A stretch of 33,504 bases of DNA from Ichthyophthirius multifiliis. Lineage: Eukaryota; Ciliophora; Oligohymenophorea; Hymenostomatida. The position numbers and the translations under genes were made by a program. Position 1 is the stretch's first letter. Each line of letters begins with the position of its first letter. Positions 1 to 12,978 of this stretch are shown here, in pieces. The notes beneath the pieces are model-generated. The model did no database searches. It worked only from the letters and a program-made list of their open reading frames with translations, and was not told the DNA's origin. Location: NCBI RefSeq assembly GCF_000220395.1, contig NW_004087055.1, forward strand, positions 1-33,504. Direction: 5' to 3'.

Positions 1-629
1 TATAAACTAAAAGCGTGAATAATGATTCACTTCTAAGATAAAGTGATAACTAAGAACTTAAGGAAAGTAACAATAATTCAATAATAGAAACATGTGAGAA
101 AAGTAATACTAATTCAGCAGCAACAAACGAAGGTAATTCATTAGTAGAAGTAATTTCTCCGACAAAAAGAGTAAAGAACACGCAAATAAATTTTTTAAAT
201 AATTTAGCTGAATGTGAAATATCTGAACCTTTAAAATAATCTTTTGAAAATGTAAGAAAAGACTATCTTAAAATTATAAAAAATTAAATTTCTTAATTTG
301 TAAAAAATACAGAAGGACTAGATATTATAAATAATAGAAGTTATTAAACATAAACTGTACTAATAGAAGACAAAAGTAATAAATTAAAAAACATGTAAAG
401 ATATGAATCTAAAATAAGAGATTTTTCTATTTATTAAAAAAAATAAAGTGATAAAAGAACAGAAAATAATAATACATAATAATAAAATATAAAAAAAGAA
501 TAACTTATCTAACAATAAAATAATTATATAATACAAAATGAAATTAATTAAGAATAAAGTGAGATTAATAAAGATAAATTTATCAAAGAATAATAATAAA
601 AAGTAAATAATAGTAAGCAAATGACTCAT

Positions 630-684
<55 letters not shown>

Positions 685-1069
685 TTTAAAAAATAATAAT
701 AATCTTAATAATTATGATTCACCATCTTCCTTTGAATTTATAAAATATAAAAAAATATAAATTGTCCATAAATCAAAATAATAATTTGATATAAAATCAT
801 TTTTTCGTTTATAAGAAATTTAATAATAGTTTTAATAAAAATATTAAATTACTTGTTAAGAAAAAATATAAATAAATGAAAACGATAAAAATATAAAATA
901 AGATACAGATATTGATAGTTTAGTCTCTAGAATTTTAAAAGAGTAAAAAGAAAAAGGTACTTATGAAAACAAAAAAAAATATAATATAGAATAAGACCAA
1001 CCTATATAAGATATATTAAATAAATAAGGAAAAAACTATTAAAAAGAATAAAATAATATAATTTAATGA
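1..1069 (+). CDS. 3' part of an Asn/Gln/Lys-rich protein, cut by the window edge
   Basis: With TAA/TAG read as Gln, a frame is open from the left edge (first full codon at 3) to about 600, then continues in another frame to TGA at 1067-1069. About 355 residues are visible. The upstream part is rich in Ser, Asn, Lys and Gln and includes the stretch EVISPTKRVKNTQINFLNN; the end is charged and acidic (DTDIDSLVSRILKEQKEKG). The first frame cannot continue as the second because the second has a TGA at 560. The switch must lie between 560 and about 640, next to or within the AAT/TAA microsatellite at 631-680, and I see no GT..AG intron there that restores the frame. A repeat-length or assembly slip is likely. 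No domain was recognised, and the product is probably low-complexity or disordered. Confidence 0.7.
631..680 (+). repeat. (TAA)n microsatellite within coding sequence
   Basis: About 50 nt of perfect TAA/AAT/ATA repeat. In the frame used downstream it reads as poly-Asn (AAT); in the frame used upstream it reads as poly-Ile (ATA). The gene changes frame close to here, so the true repeat length may differ from what is shown. Confidence 0.9.
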
Positions 1070-1635
1070 TAAATTTATTTACACCTGATACAAATTTACT
1101 ATTTTTAAATTAAATATTATTTTTATTTTAATAATTTTTTTTTTTTAACTTAAATATAAAAATAAATATAAATAAAAATATATTTAAAAAAATAAAAATA
1201 ACAATATAATTTTAATTTTTATAATATTTTTAAAAACGCAAATAACAAAAAAAGAATAGAAAATTAAATGTTAAAATTATTTAAATGAATTAAATTAAAA
1301 AATATATTACAAATAAATTTCTAAAAAATAATTATATATATATAAAAAAAATGTATATTAATAAATAATTATATATATATATATATTTTAAATATATATA
1401 TATATTATATTAATATAAAAAAAATTATTTTTTTTATATTTTTATCTTATAAATTTTACTATTTTTTATATATATATTTTTATTTAAATATACATTATTT
1501 TATAAATATATTTATATATATATATTTTTTTTATTAATTTTTTTTTATTTAATAAATTCTCTATTTTTAAATGTGTTAATGTTAATATATAGATATTAAT
1601 AACTAATATTACTTTTTTATTATTATTTTTATTTA
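1070..1635. other. Intergenic A+T-rich spacer between convergent genes
   Basis: Almost pure A/T with short AT-dinucleotide runs (about 1330-1400 and 1510-1525). It lies between the end of the left gene and the end of the minus-strand gene at 1636. No convincing coding frame or RNA gene seen. Confidence 0.7.
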
Positions 1636-2188
1636 TCATGAATATTATCCTACATTACTTTCTAAATTTGTTAATTTATTTACACAAGCAATAATTAATT
1701 ATTAAATTTATGTTTTTTCCTTTTTAAGTTCTGTTATTTATGCTTATAATTTTGCACTTTCTTCTTTTTATCCAGCAATTGCCATTTTTAAATTTTTCAA
1801 TAATGCAGATATAGTTGGTTTACTTGTATTATTTATTTCTTCATTATATAAATGAATATCCTATTTCATTTATGACATATCTTAACGAAGTCCTTCAATA
1901 TCCTTATTATATTCTCCTAATTACTTTGTAACTAAATCCATAATACTCTTTATTGATATTAAAATTTTTTATTAATATAAAAAATATAAACTTTATTTAC
2001 TTTAACTAAATTTATGTGATTCTTTACATTAGTACAAGTTAATTAATCGAATTAAGAGTTTTTCATATCATTTTCATCATCGTAATGCTTTTGAGAATTC
2101 TTTATATTTAATATAAATATAAAATAAGTATATATTATTCATGTTTATATTTGCATTTTTTTTTTTTTCTATTTACATCAATCATCAT
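1636..2188 (-). CDS. Small 3-exon coiled-coil protein (140 aa), family unknown
   Basis: Three exons on the minus strand join in phase 0: 2188-2177 (MMID), 2099-2001, 1947-1636. Introns are 2100-2176 (77 nt, GTAAATAG..AAAG) and 1948-2000 (53 nt, GTAAATAAAG..AAAG). The stop is TGA (plus-strand TCA at 1636-1638). The product is 140 residues, acidic at the N-terminus. From about residue 38 it is helical with heptad-like spacing (SIMDLVTKQLGEYNKDIEGL, then GQKEESAKLQAQITELKKEK), ending LTNLESNVGQYS. The start is the first ATG that splices into the frame; no ATG inside exon 2 would work. It could be a small ciliary or centrosomal coiled-coil component, but I do not recognise the family. The gene model is strong because phases and splice sites agree. 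Confidence 0.8.
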
Positions 2189-2616
2189 TTTTTTTTAATT
2201 ATTTTGTTAGTTTTTTTTTTTTTTAAAAAAAAAAAAATAATGAAATTAAAAATAAAAATAATTATTTATGTATTATTATTTTTAAAGGAATTTTTTAATT
2301 AATAAATATTAGTTAATAATTTCAGTTTAAAATAAATAAAACAAATATTTCTAATATAATCTAATAAATATATATTAAAATAAAGAATAAATAAAAAATT
2401 ACTAAAATTAAAGAAATTTATTTATTTATTAAATTTATTTTATAATTTTTTTTTTTTCTTTTTTTTTAAAAAACAAATAAATATAATAAACAAACAATAA
2501 AAAGACAAGAATAATTGATAATTGCTTCTTTTTTTTTGATTGAGTTTTAAAAAATAAAATTAAAATATGAACAAGTTATATATATATATTAAAAAGTCAT
2601 TAATTAAAACTTTAAT
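2189..2616. other. Intergenic spacer upstream of the 140-aa coiled-coil gene
   Basis: A/T homopolymer-rich sequence (T run then A run around 2211-2237). It separates the start of the minus-strand gene ending at 1636 from the end of the next minus-strand gene, so it should hold the promoter of the former and the terminator of the latter. No motif stands out against the base composition. Confidence 0.6.
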
Positions 2617-4448
2617 TCATTCATTTTTTTATTTTTAATCATGAGTAAAAACTTATGAAAAATACTATGAATTAAAACATTGATTGCTTTCGTTAATTTT
2701 CGAATTTTTATGCTATGAGAATTTATAAAAATTATTATTTAATTTTGTTTATCTTAATGATTCATTAGATTTACAAATATTAAAATATATTTAATCCCCT
2801 TCTTATTATCCAAAAAGGGCATATAGTATTTAAATTATATTTTATTTTTTTATTTCTGATTAATTAATATTCATTTATTATCTATAAATAAAAGAAAGTC
2901 TTGAAATTTCTTTACATTTCAATTTATTAATTTATTAAGTGATATCAAAAATATTATCCCTTATTTATTTTTTATAATTAAACTTTTCTAAATATTCTTT
3001 AGGGAAAATATCAATATTAAAAGCTATATTTTCTAAATTAATTCTATTAGATATTTTTACAATATTGTTTTTTATATTTTCCACTTTTATATTTTCTAAA
3101 GAATTATATTATTTCCTAATTTCCCCTTTTTTAAATGTCTCATTTAATATAAGTTAATGATTTTCTATTTAAATTTGATATTAAGCCCATTTTATTAAAA
3201 AATTTATAGATTCATCATCTAAAAATTCTGGGAAAATATTATTATTTTTTAATTCATAATTAATCTTTAAAAGTGCAATTACTATCCACAAAAGGCTTTA
3301 CTTGAATAATTTTTAGTCTTGTTTAAGAGCATTTATATATAAGTTTTTTAAAAGTGTCCTAGTTAAGTTTCTTTTTTCCTTAAATTATATAATTTTTTTT
3401 GGGTACTATCAATCTCTTCTTCATATTATTTAATTTATTTTTCTAATTCTTTTTTTTAATGATTAAACTACTTTTTCGCTTCTTTTTTTAATTGTTCAAA
3501 GTTATCCTGTTTTAATATATATTCGGTATTTATTAAACTTTTATATTTATTTAATTTTATTTTTGTTGACTTTTATTATTCGTTTGTTATCTTATTACCA
3601 AAATTTGAAAAGATTTTGACTTAGGTTTCTTCTACTAAGTTAAATTGATTTTTCTTTTATAAAAATTCCTCATTTAATTATATTAATTAGTTTGTAATAT
3701 TGTTTTAATTAATTCTCTATTAATTAATTTGAATTCGAAGATTTTTTAATTATTCTTATTATAATTAATATAACTTAATTAAAAAGTTTTCATTTTTTTT
3801 AAAGTTTTATTCGTCATTTTCTTCTTTTTTTATTTCTTTACTTGATTTGTTATTTTTCATAATAGGAAGTTATATCTAATTAAATAAATTTTTCTTTATT
3901 TCTTATATTTCCATTATTTTTTCTGAATTTTTAAACGTATTTGATAAATTTTTAAATGTCAAAATTGTTTTCCTTTCAAAATTATTAATCGTTTCTACAC
4001 ATATATTATAATTTTTATAATTATTATTACCATTAAGTTAAATCTATAGACCATTTTTTTATTTATTTTGAATACTTTAAGACATTTTCTTTAATAAAAT
4101 ATCTTTAACAATTTTTTTATTCAATTCTTTTTCTTTAAAAAAGTTTTCGTTTTTGTTTGTAATAAATCCTTTTTAATATATAGTGTTAATATTTTAATTA
4201 ACGCATTTTTTATTATTTTAATCATTTACAAATACAATATCTAATATTTTTTCATTTAATTCAGGTTCATCTGAGTAATTCTAAAAATTTCTATATATAT
4301 TTTACTTATTTAAAAAAGATTGTTTATAATTATGTATTAAATTAAATGTTTTTTCTTATTTCCATTTATCCAAATCTATAAAATAATGTTTTTCATTATC
4401 CATCTAATTTTCCTTTTAGGCTTCTGAAAAGCTTTTCTTTTATTTCAT
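2617..4448 (-). CDS. Hypothetical coiled-coil protein (about 610 aa), one frame slip
   Basis: Minus-strand frame from ATG (4448) begins MKQKKSFSEAQKENQMDNEK and runs open to about 3400. It then continues in a second frame to TGA at 2619-2617 (ending FTHDQKQKNE). The first two thirds are Asn/Lys/Gln-rich with a coiled coil (FEQLKKEAKKQFNHQKKELE). The last third is more varied and helical (SLLWIVIALLKINYELKNNN; FPEFLDDESINFLIKWAQYQ; QNIIQILYALFGQQEGDQIY), suggesting a folded domain I could not name. The frame change falls at an A-rich stretch, either the 8-nt run at 3393-3400 or the 6-nt run at 3372-3377. No intron of the right length and phase fits, so a homopolymer indel is the simplest reading. 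Confidence 0.65.
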
Positions 4449-4830
4449 TTTAATATTTATAAATAAAATATTTTTTTATTTATTTTTAATTTCAATAATA
4501 AATTATTCAATTACATAAAAATCACAAATTATAATAAAAAACTTATTTTTATAAAAACAAAAAAATGTAAATAATATTTATTATATTATTTTTTAATATA
4601 TTATTTTAAAAGTTAATAATATTTATAAAAACAATTAAATTAAATATAAACTTAAAAATATTTATATATATATATAAAATATATGTTCTTTTATTAAATA
4701 TAAATATAAATAAAATATATAATTTTTAAACATATAATTTACTTAGATAATTACATAATAAATAATATATATATAAATTTTAATTTTACTTTATAAATTT
4801 AATTGGGTAATATATATTTATTAAATAAAT
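4449..4830. other. Intergenic A+T spacer between two minus-strand genes
   Basis: Over 90% A/T; no coding frame supported. It should contain the 5' region of the 2617-4448 gene and the 3' end of the giant coiled-coil gene. Confidence 0.6.
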
Positions 4831-5471
4831 TCAAACTTTCAAAAAGCCTAAAATCCCACCTGTATTTTTCTATTTTGCTCTTTAAATTTTCTCTTTAAAG
4901 TCTTTTTTAAAATTTTCTTCATATTCTAGCATATTCATAATTAAAATTAAATATTGATCATTTTCAGCACTTGCCTTTTTATCTCTGTAAATTTATAAAT
5001 AACTTTATATATTTATTTAAAAAATAAATACTTAGAATTAATTAAAGTTTCTAAATATTAAGGGAAGAGTGATTTTAATGATTGTTTTATTGAAGCATCT
5101 TAATTATTGTTTATTTATTTTTAAAGTGATTAAATTATATCTTCTTTTTATAAAATAATTTATTATAATTATTCATTATTTTAATTAGAATTCGATTCTC
5201 CATCTTTTTTTTATTAACAGGCTTCAAGCTACTTTTGTAGTTCTTAAATTTCTTTATTTTTTCTTCTTTACTCTTCCATTTGTTTAGATTAATCTTATTC
5301 ATTATCTTCTATTTCTTATTCTAACTCTTAAATTTTTTCTTATAATCTATTAATTTGTTCTTTTAGTTAATCAATATGTATCATTTAAAATTCTAATTAT
5401 TCTTCTTTTTAATAATTAGATAAATTACTAAAGTTCTATATTATAGACAAAAATTGAATTTATAAATATAC

Positions 5472-5507
<36 letters not shown>

Positions 5508-8500
5508 ATTTTACTCCAGAATTATTGTTTGAATCAATATCTTTTTGAGAAATAACATTTTTAGTTTAATCTAATAAATCTTTTCTTAGTCTAATTTTTT
5601 TAGTATTTTTTATTATTTTTATTCTTGAACTTATTTTTATTATGATTAAATAGTTTTTTTTTAAATTAAATATTGCTTTCTTTTCCATATTTTAATTTAA
5701 TCTATTCCAATTCATAAAAGACTTATTAAATTTTAATTAAATAATTGCAAATTTTGCTATTATTTATATCTGATAAATCTAATTTTTCTTCCAAAACTAA
5801 TTTTTCTATACATCTTTCTAGTTAACTTTCTATTCGATTATTTTTTGAATTTTTTTTTCATTATTAATAATACTTTCTAAATTTTACTTTTCTTAAAATA
5901 AAGTTTCGAATTTTAATTATAACTATTAATATTTTTAAAAGATTAAATTATCTTCTTCATTATAATTTATATTGTTTCCTTTTTTATGCATTTCTATTTC
6001 CTTTAAAGTTTCATCTAAAAGGTCTTTCAATTTTTAATTTTTATTGATTTCTTTATTTAACTTATCTAATAATTCATTTTTATTTTCTTATAAATGCTTT
6101 AATTGAATAATTTGATCTTCTTATTAAATTATTTGTTTTTTTAATTTATCTATTTATACATTTAGATTATTTACTTAATTTTTCTAATCATATGTTTATT
6201 ATTATACTTATTGTTTTTAATTAGTCTTTTCAGATTTATCTTAATTATTAGAATTCAAATTTTAACTATTAATATTAGTATCAATATCTAATATTTTATC
6301 TTCTTTAAATTAGCTATCTTTTTTTGCTAATTGTTTGTTTAAATCTTATATATTTTATTACAAAATTACTTTTTTATATTTAAATTTTTTTTTTAAAAAA
6401 ATATTTATTTTTACATTCATTAGTTTTATGTTAGGTTAATTAATTTTGCATATCTTCAAAAGCTAAATCTAATCTTTAAATGAATGTTTTTAATTCTTTT
6501 ATTTCTTTTTCTTTATTATTTAGTGCATCGTCTTTTTCTTTTTTTAAAGAAAGCATTTTTTCTTAATGAATGTTCTTTATACTATTTGTTACATTATCTT
6601 ATTCTTATAGCTTTTTTTCTAACTATTCTACTTTCTTTGTAAATTTATGAATTTCATTTTGTTATTTTAATAATCTTTATTGCATTTAACTCTCCTATTA
6701 TTTTAAATATTCAAGTTACTCATTTTATTATTATAACAAGTTCTATTCAAGAATATCACTTATTTAAGATTCAAAGATATCTTGATTTTATGATTAATTT
6801 TATATTTCTTTTAATTATTATTTATATTAGTCTACTATTTATTAATTTTTTACTTACAAATCTTATTAATTTTTTTCTAATTATTATATTTTATTTTTTA
6901 GTGTATTAATTTGCTTTTCTTTTTCTTTTATTTTTTCAAGTTTTTCTTAATTTTATTTAATTTCATTTTCTAGTGTATTATTTTTTTCAACAATTTAATT
7001 TTCTAATTCTTATTTTAATTAATTCTATTAATTAAGTAAATCATTTATTTTTTAAGAATTTTCATTTTCAATCTAAATAAATTTATTATTTAAATATTCT
7101 AAATCTTTTTCCAGATTTTAAATCTTAGTTTATAAAAGCTTATTTTCTTCGAAAATTTGGTCTTTTTAAATTTCTATTTATTCATATTTTTTTTAAATAA
7201 TGTTATTTTATTATAATATTTTATATATTTCTTCTCTTTATTCTTATATTTAAGTTTAATTTTATTCCATATTTTTTTAATTTAATAAATTTTCTTCTTA
7301 TAATTGAAATACTTTTTGTTAAAGATCTTCATTTTCTTTAGAATATTATATTTTTTCATTTTAAAGTTGCAATATTTAATTTTTATGTTAGTTATTAATT
7401 TCATTTTATTAGCTAATTTAAAATTATGTTATTTCATTCTATTATAAACTTGACTAAAATTCTTATATTTAAATTAAAAGTGTATTTACTTATATTTCTT
7501 TATTTTTCAATGTCTCAAGGATATTTTTATATTAATTTATTTCATTTTCTAATTATTAATTTATTTGATAAATTTTTTTTCGTAATCTTCTTTCATTATA
7601 TTTTATTAATTAACTAACCCTTATATTTACATATTTTATAATTTATTTTCATTTTCTAGTTTTTCATAAAGACAATTAATTACTTAAATATCTTTTTTAA
7701 ATTAATATTATCTTAAAATAAATCTTTATTTTATTCTATATATTATTCATTTTAATAAGCTTTTTATTCTATTTATTTTTATAATATTAGCTTTTCTTCT
7801 TCATGAAATTATTAATTTTTAATTATTTCATTTTAAAGTCTTTAAATATTACTAAAATTTTCATCTTTTAATTATTATTATTAACATATTTCAATTTATA
7901 ATTAATTTATTTATTACTATTAAAATTCTTAGTCTTTTAAAAGTTATATTTTCTCATTTTAATATTATAATATAGTTTAATTAAACTTATTTTAGAATTA
8001 ATACTCTAAATCATTATTTTAACTTTTTTAATTTTGAATATGATTTATTTATTCTTAATATTATTCTTCAATTTAAATGTTTTTTTTGTTAGTTATTATA
8101 TATTTTATTATAATAAATTTATACTATTTTAAAGTATAACTATTTGTTTTTCCTTTTCATTTAAATTTTCAGAAATTTATGAACATTATTTTTAGTATTT
8201 TTCAATAGTCTAATTTTTCTATCTTTATTATTCTTCTAAATATTCTTTTAATAACTTCTATTCATTAACTAATTCATTTATTTTTTAAATTGATGATAAA
8301 TTTTCACTTTATTTTTCTTGATTTATATTTTCTAAAATATTTTTAATTTTAATAACTTCATTTTATAAATTTTCATTTGTTTCGGAAATTTATAATATTT
8401 ATAAATTCTTATTTTCAATTTATTTTTAAAGATTAACATTTTCTTCAGTAATACTTGCCATTTAATTTTCTAATTTAGATATATCTGCTTGTTTTTAATC

Positions 8501-11500
8501 TAATTTCTCTTCCTTTTATGAATATTAGTCTCTTAATTAATTTATTTATTATTCTAATTATAGTTTTTATTTATTAAGTTCATTAATAAACATTTACTAA
8601 TTATCATTTTGCAGTTAAATTTTATTTAATTCTTATATGTGTTCTTAATTTTTTCATGCAATATACTTATTTATTTATTTAAATTTTATTATACAAATTT
8701 ATATTCTTAAATTTAATCTTATAAGATTTTGTTTTCATCATTTATATTATTAATAATAATTTATTAATTAATAATTTAATTATTTATTTAAATTTAGTCT
8801 TATTTCTATTATATTTCATATTATTATAATTTATTTAATAATTAATTAATTTCATATTATAATTAATTTTAAATATTTCTATAATATTCATCTTTTTCTA
8901 TTAATTATTATTCACATTCTTTTTATATATTCTGTATAATATCTTTTAATTTTTCTATTTCATTTGAATACTAATTAATCATTATATTTTAATCTTTTAT
9001 AAATTAACTTTTTTCTTATAAAATTTTATTATTTTCTTAAATTAATTATTCTTACTTTTCTTCTTATAAATTATTGATTTTATTCATTTCTTATTACTAA
9101 TTATTTATTTATTATTATTGTTAATCTATTTTCTATAAAAATTATTCTATTTATTATTATAACTAACTTTATTTTTATTTTAATTCATAAATAAGTTAAT
9201 TTAACCTCTCGTTTTGTAAATTTAATTATTATGTTTCTTACACAAATATCTATTTTTCTTTTTATATAAAACTATTTTATTATTATAATATATTTATTTA
9301 TTCTTAAAGCCTATTTATTTCTTATTACAATTCGTATATTTATTATTATAATTGACTTTTTTCTTTTTATGACTCTTCCATAATTAAGTTTAAACTATCA
9401 TTTTTTGAATTTAATTGAATTATTTATTCAATCTATGTATTTTTTAATTCTTATAAAATATTATTAATATTAAAATTTTAATCTTTGTAATCTTTAATTT
9501 ATTAATTTAAATTTTTTATTTAATATTTTAAATCATAAATTTCTTATTTATATATATCTATTTTTTAATTAAATTAATATATTTCTTATTATTAGATAAT
9601 TATTTATTTATCTTAACTTTATATTTATTCCAAATATTATTATATTTTAATATTGTATTTTTTATTAGATTCTTCATTCTAAGTTGATTATTAATCCATT
9701 ATGTTTTTTATTTCTTATTTGAGAGTTTCAATTAAAAGGTTATTTTCTTCAGTGTTTTTTTATAACTATTAATTATTTATACTTATTCATTTATTTTTTA
9801 TACTTAAGATTATAATTTGTTGTTTAAATTATGATTTTATTAAAGATTTTGACTATTTTAATCCTCAAGTAAATCTATTTATTAACTTTTTTGTAAAATT
9901 ATTTATTAAATTTAGATTATTTCTTAATTTTTATCATTAAAATATTATTAATGTTTTTATATTTCTTAATTATAAAAAGATTCTTATTATTTGAAATTAT
10001 TTCTCAAATCTTAAATTTCTTAAATATTTTTTTGTATAATCTATTCTTTTCATTATTAATACTTTGTATTTTTATATTTTTTCCTCATATTACTTAATTT
10101 ATTGATTGTTTTGGATAATATTTTCATTTAATTTTTAAATTTATTAATTTTTTATATTTATTTCATCCTATGAAGGTAAATTTTTATTTTTTAATTCTTA
10201 TTATTGACTTTCAATTTAATTTTTTAATTATATAATTGTTTTTTATACTTATTAATTTTATTAAATTTAATTTAAATTTGCCTATTCTTCTTATTTTTGG
10301 AAGTCTTGTTATAATTAAATACAAGATTCGTCCTTTTATTTAATTTATTTTTTTAGATTTTTTATAATTTATTCATAATTTAAATTTTTGGTATTTAAAT
10401 CCATAATTTAAATCTATATTTCATCAAAAATTTACTGATTATTATTATTTTTTTCATTTAATTCATTATTTTATTATATAAAAATCTCAATTTATTAATT
10501 TAACTTATTTCTTTCTTCTAAATGTTTATTATTAATTTCTTATATATTTTATTAATTAAATTATTATAGTATTTCTTACTTTTATCTTAATTATGAAATT
10601 TTTATATCTTAATTTAAGGATTATTCTAAACTTTAAATAAACTAAAATTATTATTCTAATTTATTTTTAATAACTTAATAAATATTTTAATTAGGATCAT
10701 TTTATTAAAAATCATTTTAAATTTTTAAAACTAAAGAAAGCTTTATATTATTTTAATTTACTTAATTTAGTAGATTTAATTCTTATTATTCGTAATTTTA
10801 AATTAATTATTATAATTTACTTAATTAATTAAACATCTCTTAATTTTTATCAAATAATTAATCATTTTATTATTAAAATTGTAAACATTTTTATTTAATA
10901 TTAAAACAATTTTATTCTAATATATTTTATTATTCATTTATTTCTTAAAATTTTTAATTAAGATTAAAATTTTCATTCTATTGATTATCAATTTATTATT
11001 TCTAATGGAGTATTTCTTATTCGAATTTTATATTATTGTTTTTCAATTATTCACATTATTATTAATATTTTAATATTTCTTATTATAAATTACAATTATT
11101 AGTTTCATTTTAATTAATTAAATTCTAAATTTTTTATTCTAATTCATTTTAATATTATAATTATTATTATATAATTAAATTTTTTTATTATAAACCTAAA
11201 TTTAATTAATCTATATCTTCTTAATCTTTATTTTTTTAAGATCTTATATTCTATTAATTTTTTTAAATATATTATTATTATAAATTATTCACTTTTTATT
11301 CTATTTAATTATTTTCTATTAGTTAATCTTAAATTTTTTAAGCTAACTTTTCGTCTTTATTTTTAATTTTTTTTTCTTCGTTGTCTTATATTTTTAATTT
11401 CTCATCATTATTTTTAAGAATATTATTATTATTTTTTCCATATTAATCATTATTACTATAAAAATTCTCAAAATTTTTCATAATAATGTTTTAATTTTAA

Positions 11501-12663
11501 TTAACTAAAATATCAAGTTCTTAATTATTTTTTTATTTAAAAAATTATATTTCATTATGTTCTTTTTAATGAGTAATTAGTTTAATCCATTTTTACAATT
11601 AAGCAATTTATTAATCTAAGCAATTGAGCATGTTAAAAACATCATCTGAATTCTAATAAGTTTTATCATTAGAAAACGCATATTTTAAATATTGTTTTTT
11701 TTATTAAATTTCATCTAATTTTTAATTTATTTTTTGAAAATTTTCTTCAATTAATTTAGTGTTAATTTCATTTACAAAGTTTAAAATTTCTTTTAGACTT
11801 TTATTAATTTCTGTTTAATTATTTTTAATATTTTTTCTAATATTATCATATATTTAAACTTAATCTTATAAATTATCCAGAATAGTATTTTTATTATCCA
11901 AATTATCAAAAAGTAAAGAGAATTTAAAATTCATATCAATCTCTACTTTCTAAATAGCATTTTTTAACTAATCTTTAGTTAATTGATTAAAATTAATCAA
12001 TTAAAACTTTAAATTTTCAATTTCTTTTTCTTTATCAGTAACAATTTTATAAAGTTTTTACAGATTTTTCTTTTTTTCATAAGATTTAAGTTCGAAATCA
12101 TTAATTAATTCATTTAATTATTAATTTTAAGTTTTTAAAATATCTATTTCTTATTATTTTTCTTAAATATTTCTTTCATAAAATTATTCATTTTTACACA
12201 TTTATAAATATTGTCTTTATATTTCTTAGTTTTTTTAACAGAACTCTTATTAAACAAATTTATTTTTTTAAACAGTATTAATTTATGTAATATTTGTATT
12301 TTTTTATCTTAATATTTATTCTTTTTCTATACCTTTATAAGTTTCATAATAACGTTTGTTTTATGGAATTTCTATTGCTTTTATTTCAAACGGGTTTCCT
12401 TCATTTATTTAATTATCTTAAAAAGTCAATATCTGATGAACTGAACGTTTCTAGTTTTGTGGAGATTATGACTAATAACGTTTTGAAGAAAACTATTTAG
12501 CTTTATATACGATTGGATTTATGTAATTTAATTAGTTTAATATTGATTTGTTCTTTGATTCTACTTCTTTTAATCTTGATTATATTTACCGAAAATCATT
12601 ACTTAAATTTATGTTTTCTGCACTTTCGTATATATTATTTTCTAAATAATCGTTAAAATTCAT
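4831..12663 (-). CDS. Giant coiled-coil protein (about 2,540 aa), possible golgin-like C-terminus
   Basis: The frame opens at ATG (12663; MNFNDYLENNIYESAENINL) and stays open without TGA to about 10,085. It is followed to TGA at 4833-4831 through four introns: 7587-7630 (44 nt), 6369-6414 (46), 5436-5514 (79, containing an AT-dinucleotide repeat) and 4985-5031 (47). All have GTAAA/GTATT donors and AAG/TAG/CAG acceptors and restore the frame. Further frame changes occur at T runs on the plus strand: 7693-7698, 8080-8087, 8649-8654, 9755-9761 and 10027-10082. No good introns lie there, so these look like homopolymer errors. Nearly the whole product is Gln/Asn/Lys/Glu-rich coiled coil (for example SQYEQLKE-like heptads, LEKDEYY, ENEINQYKNILETLKN). 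The last 75 residues differ: SLKSLFPQYLETLINSKDKK, a helix, then NTGGILGFLKV. That is weakly reminiscent of GRIP/GRAB Golgi-targeting domains, which is inference only. A tethering or structural role is likely. Confidence 0.75.
5436..5514 (-). other. Intron with AT-dinucleotide microsatellite in the giant coiled-coil gene
   Basis: 79-nt intron, donor GTAAAATATA and acceptor ATAATATAG, joining SQKDIDSNNNSG to NFSNLSNYQKEEQ in phase 0. Most of it is an (AT)n tract at about 5468-5510. Confidence 0.8.
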
Positions 12664-12978
12664 TTTATTTACTTTTTGCTAAAATAAAATATAAAATCAA
12701 AATTATATTTTTTGAAAAACAAAATAAATTTAAATAGTAAATAATAATTATAAATAAATTTTATTTACAATTATATAAAATAATATTATTAATATTAATA
12801 TTCAATTTCAATAGTTTTTATTTATTTGTCTTCAAGAATATTTTATATAGTAAAATTAATAAAACTATTTAATTAAATTAATTAATTTAAAGATTAATAT
12901 TAAATTTAAATAAATAATATTTAAAATCATTTTTAAATATTAATAAAACCAAAGAAATAATATAAAATTTATTAAAAA
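12664..12978. promoter_or_regulatory. Divergent intergenic region (shared promoter space)
   Basis: 315 nt between the starts of the giant coiled-coil gene (-) and the pseudokinase gene (+). It must hold both promoters. It is almost pure A/T, with GC bases confined to a few spots (around 12815-12835); no specific element can be singled out. Confidence 0.5.

Noticed and set aside
384-629. 81-codon standard-code frame on the minus strand
   Set aside because: It lies opposite the left-edge gene, is almost all Phe/Leu/Ile, and only mirrors the A-rich coding strand.
7426-7617. 63-codon standard-code frame on the plus strand
   Set aside because: Antisense shadow of the giant coiled-coil gene; composition is the complement of its Lys/Asn/Gln codons.
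7587-7683. One 97-nt intron instead of a 44-nt intron plus a frame slip in the giant coiled-coil gene
   Set aside because: It would restore the frame, but it would discard a stretch that reads as good coiled coil (CLYEKLENENKLQN). The 44-nt intron with the GTAAATA donor fits better, though this is not certain.
10041-10062. 22-nt GT..AG intron that would fix one frame change
   Set aside because: Far shorter than any other intron in the window (44 nt minimum); a homopolymer slip is more likely.
12294-12500. 68-codon standard-code frame on the plus strand
   Set aside because: Antisense to the N-terminal coding part of the giant coiled-coil gene, which is strongly supported in its own frame.
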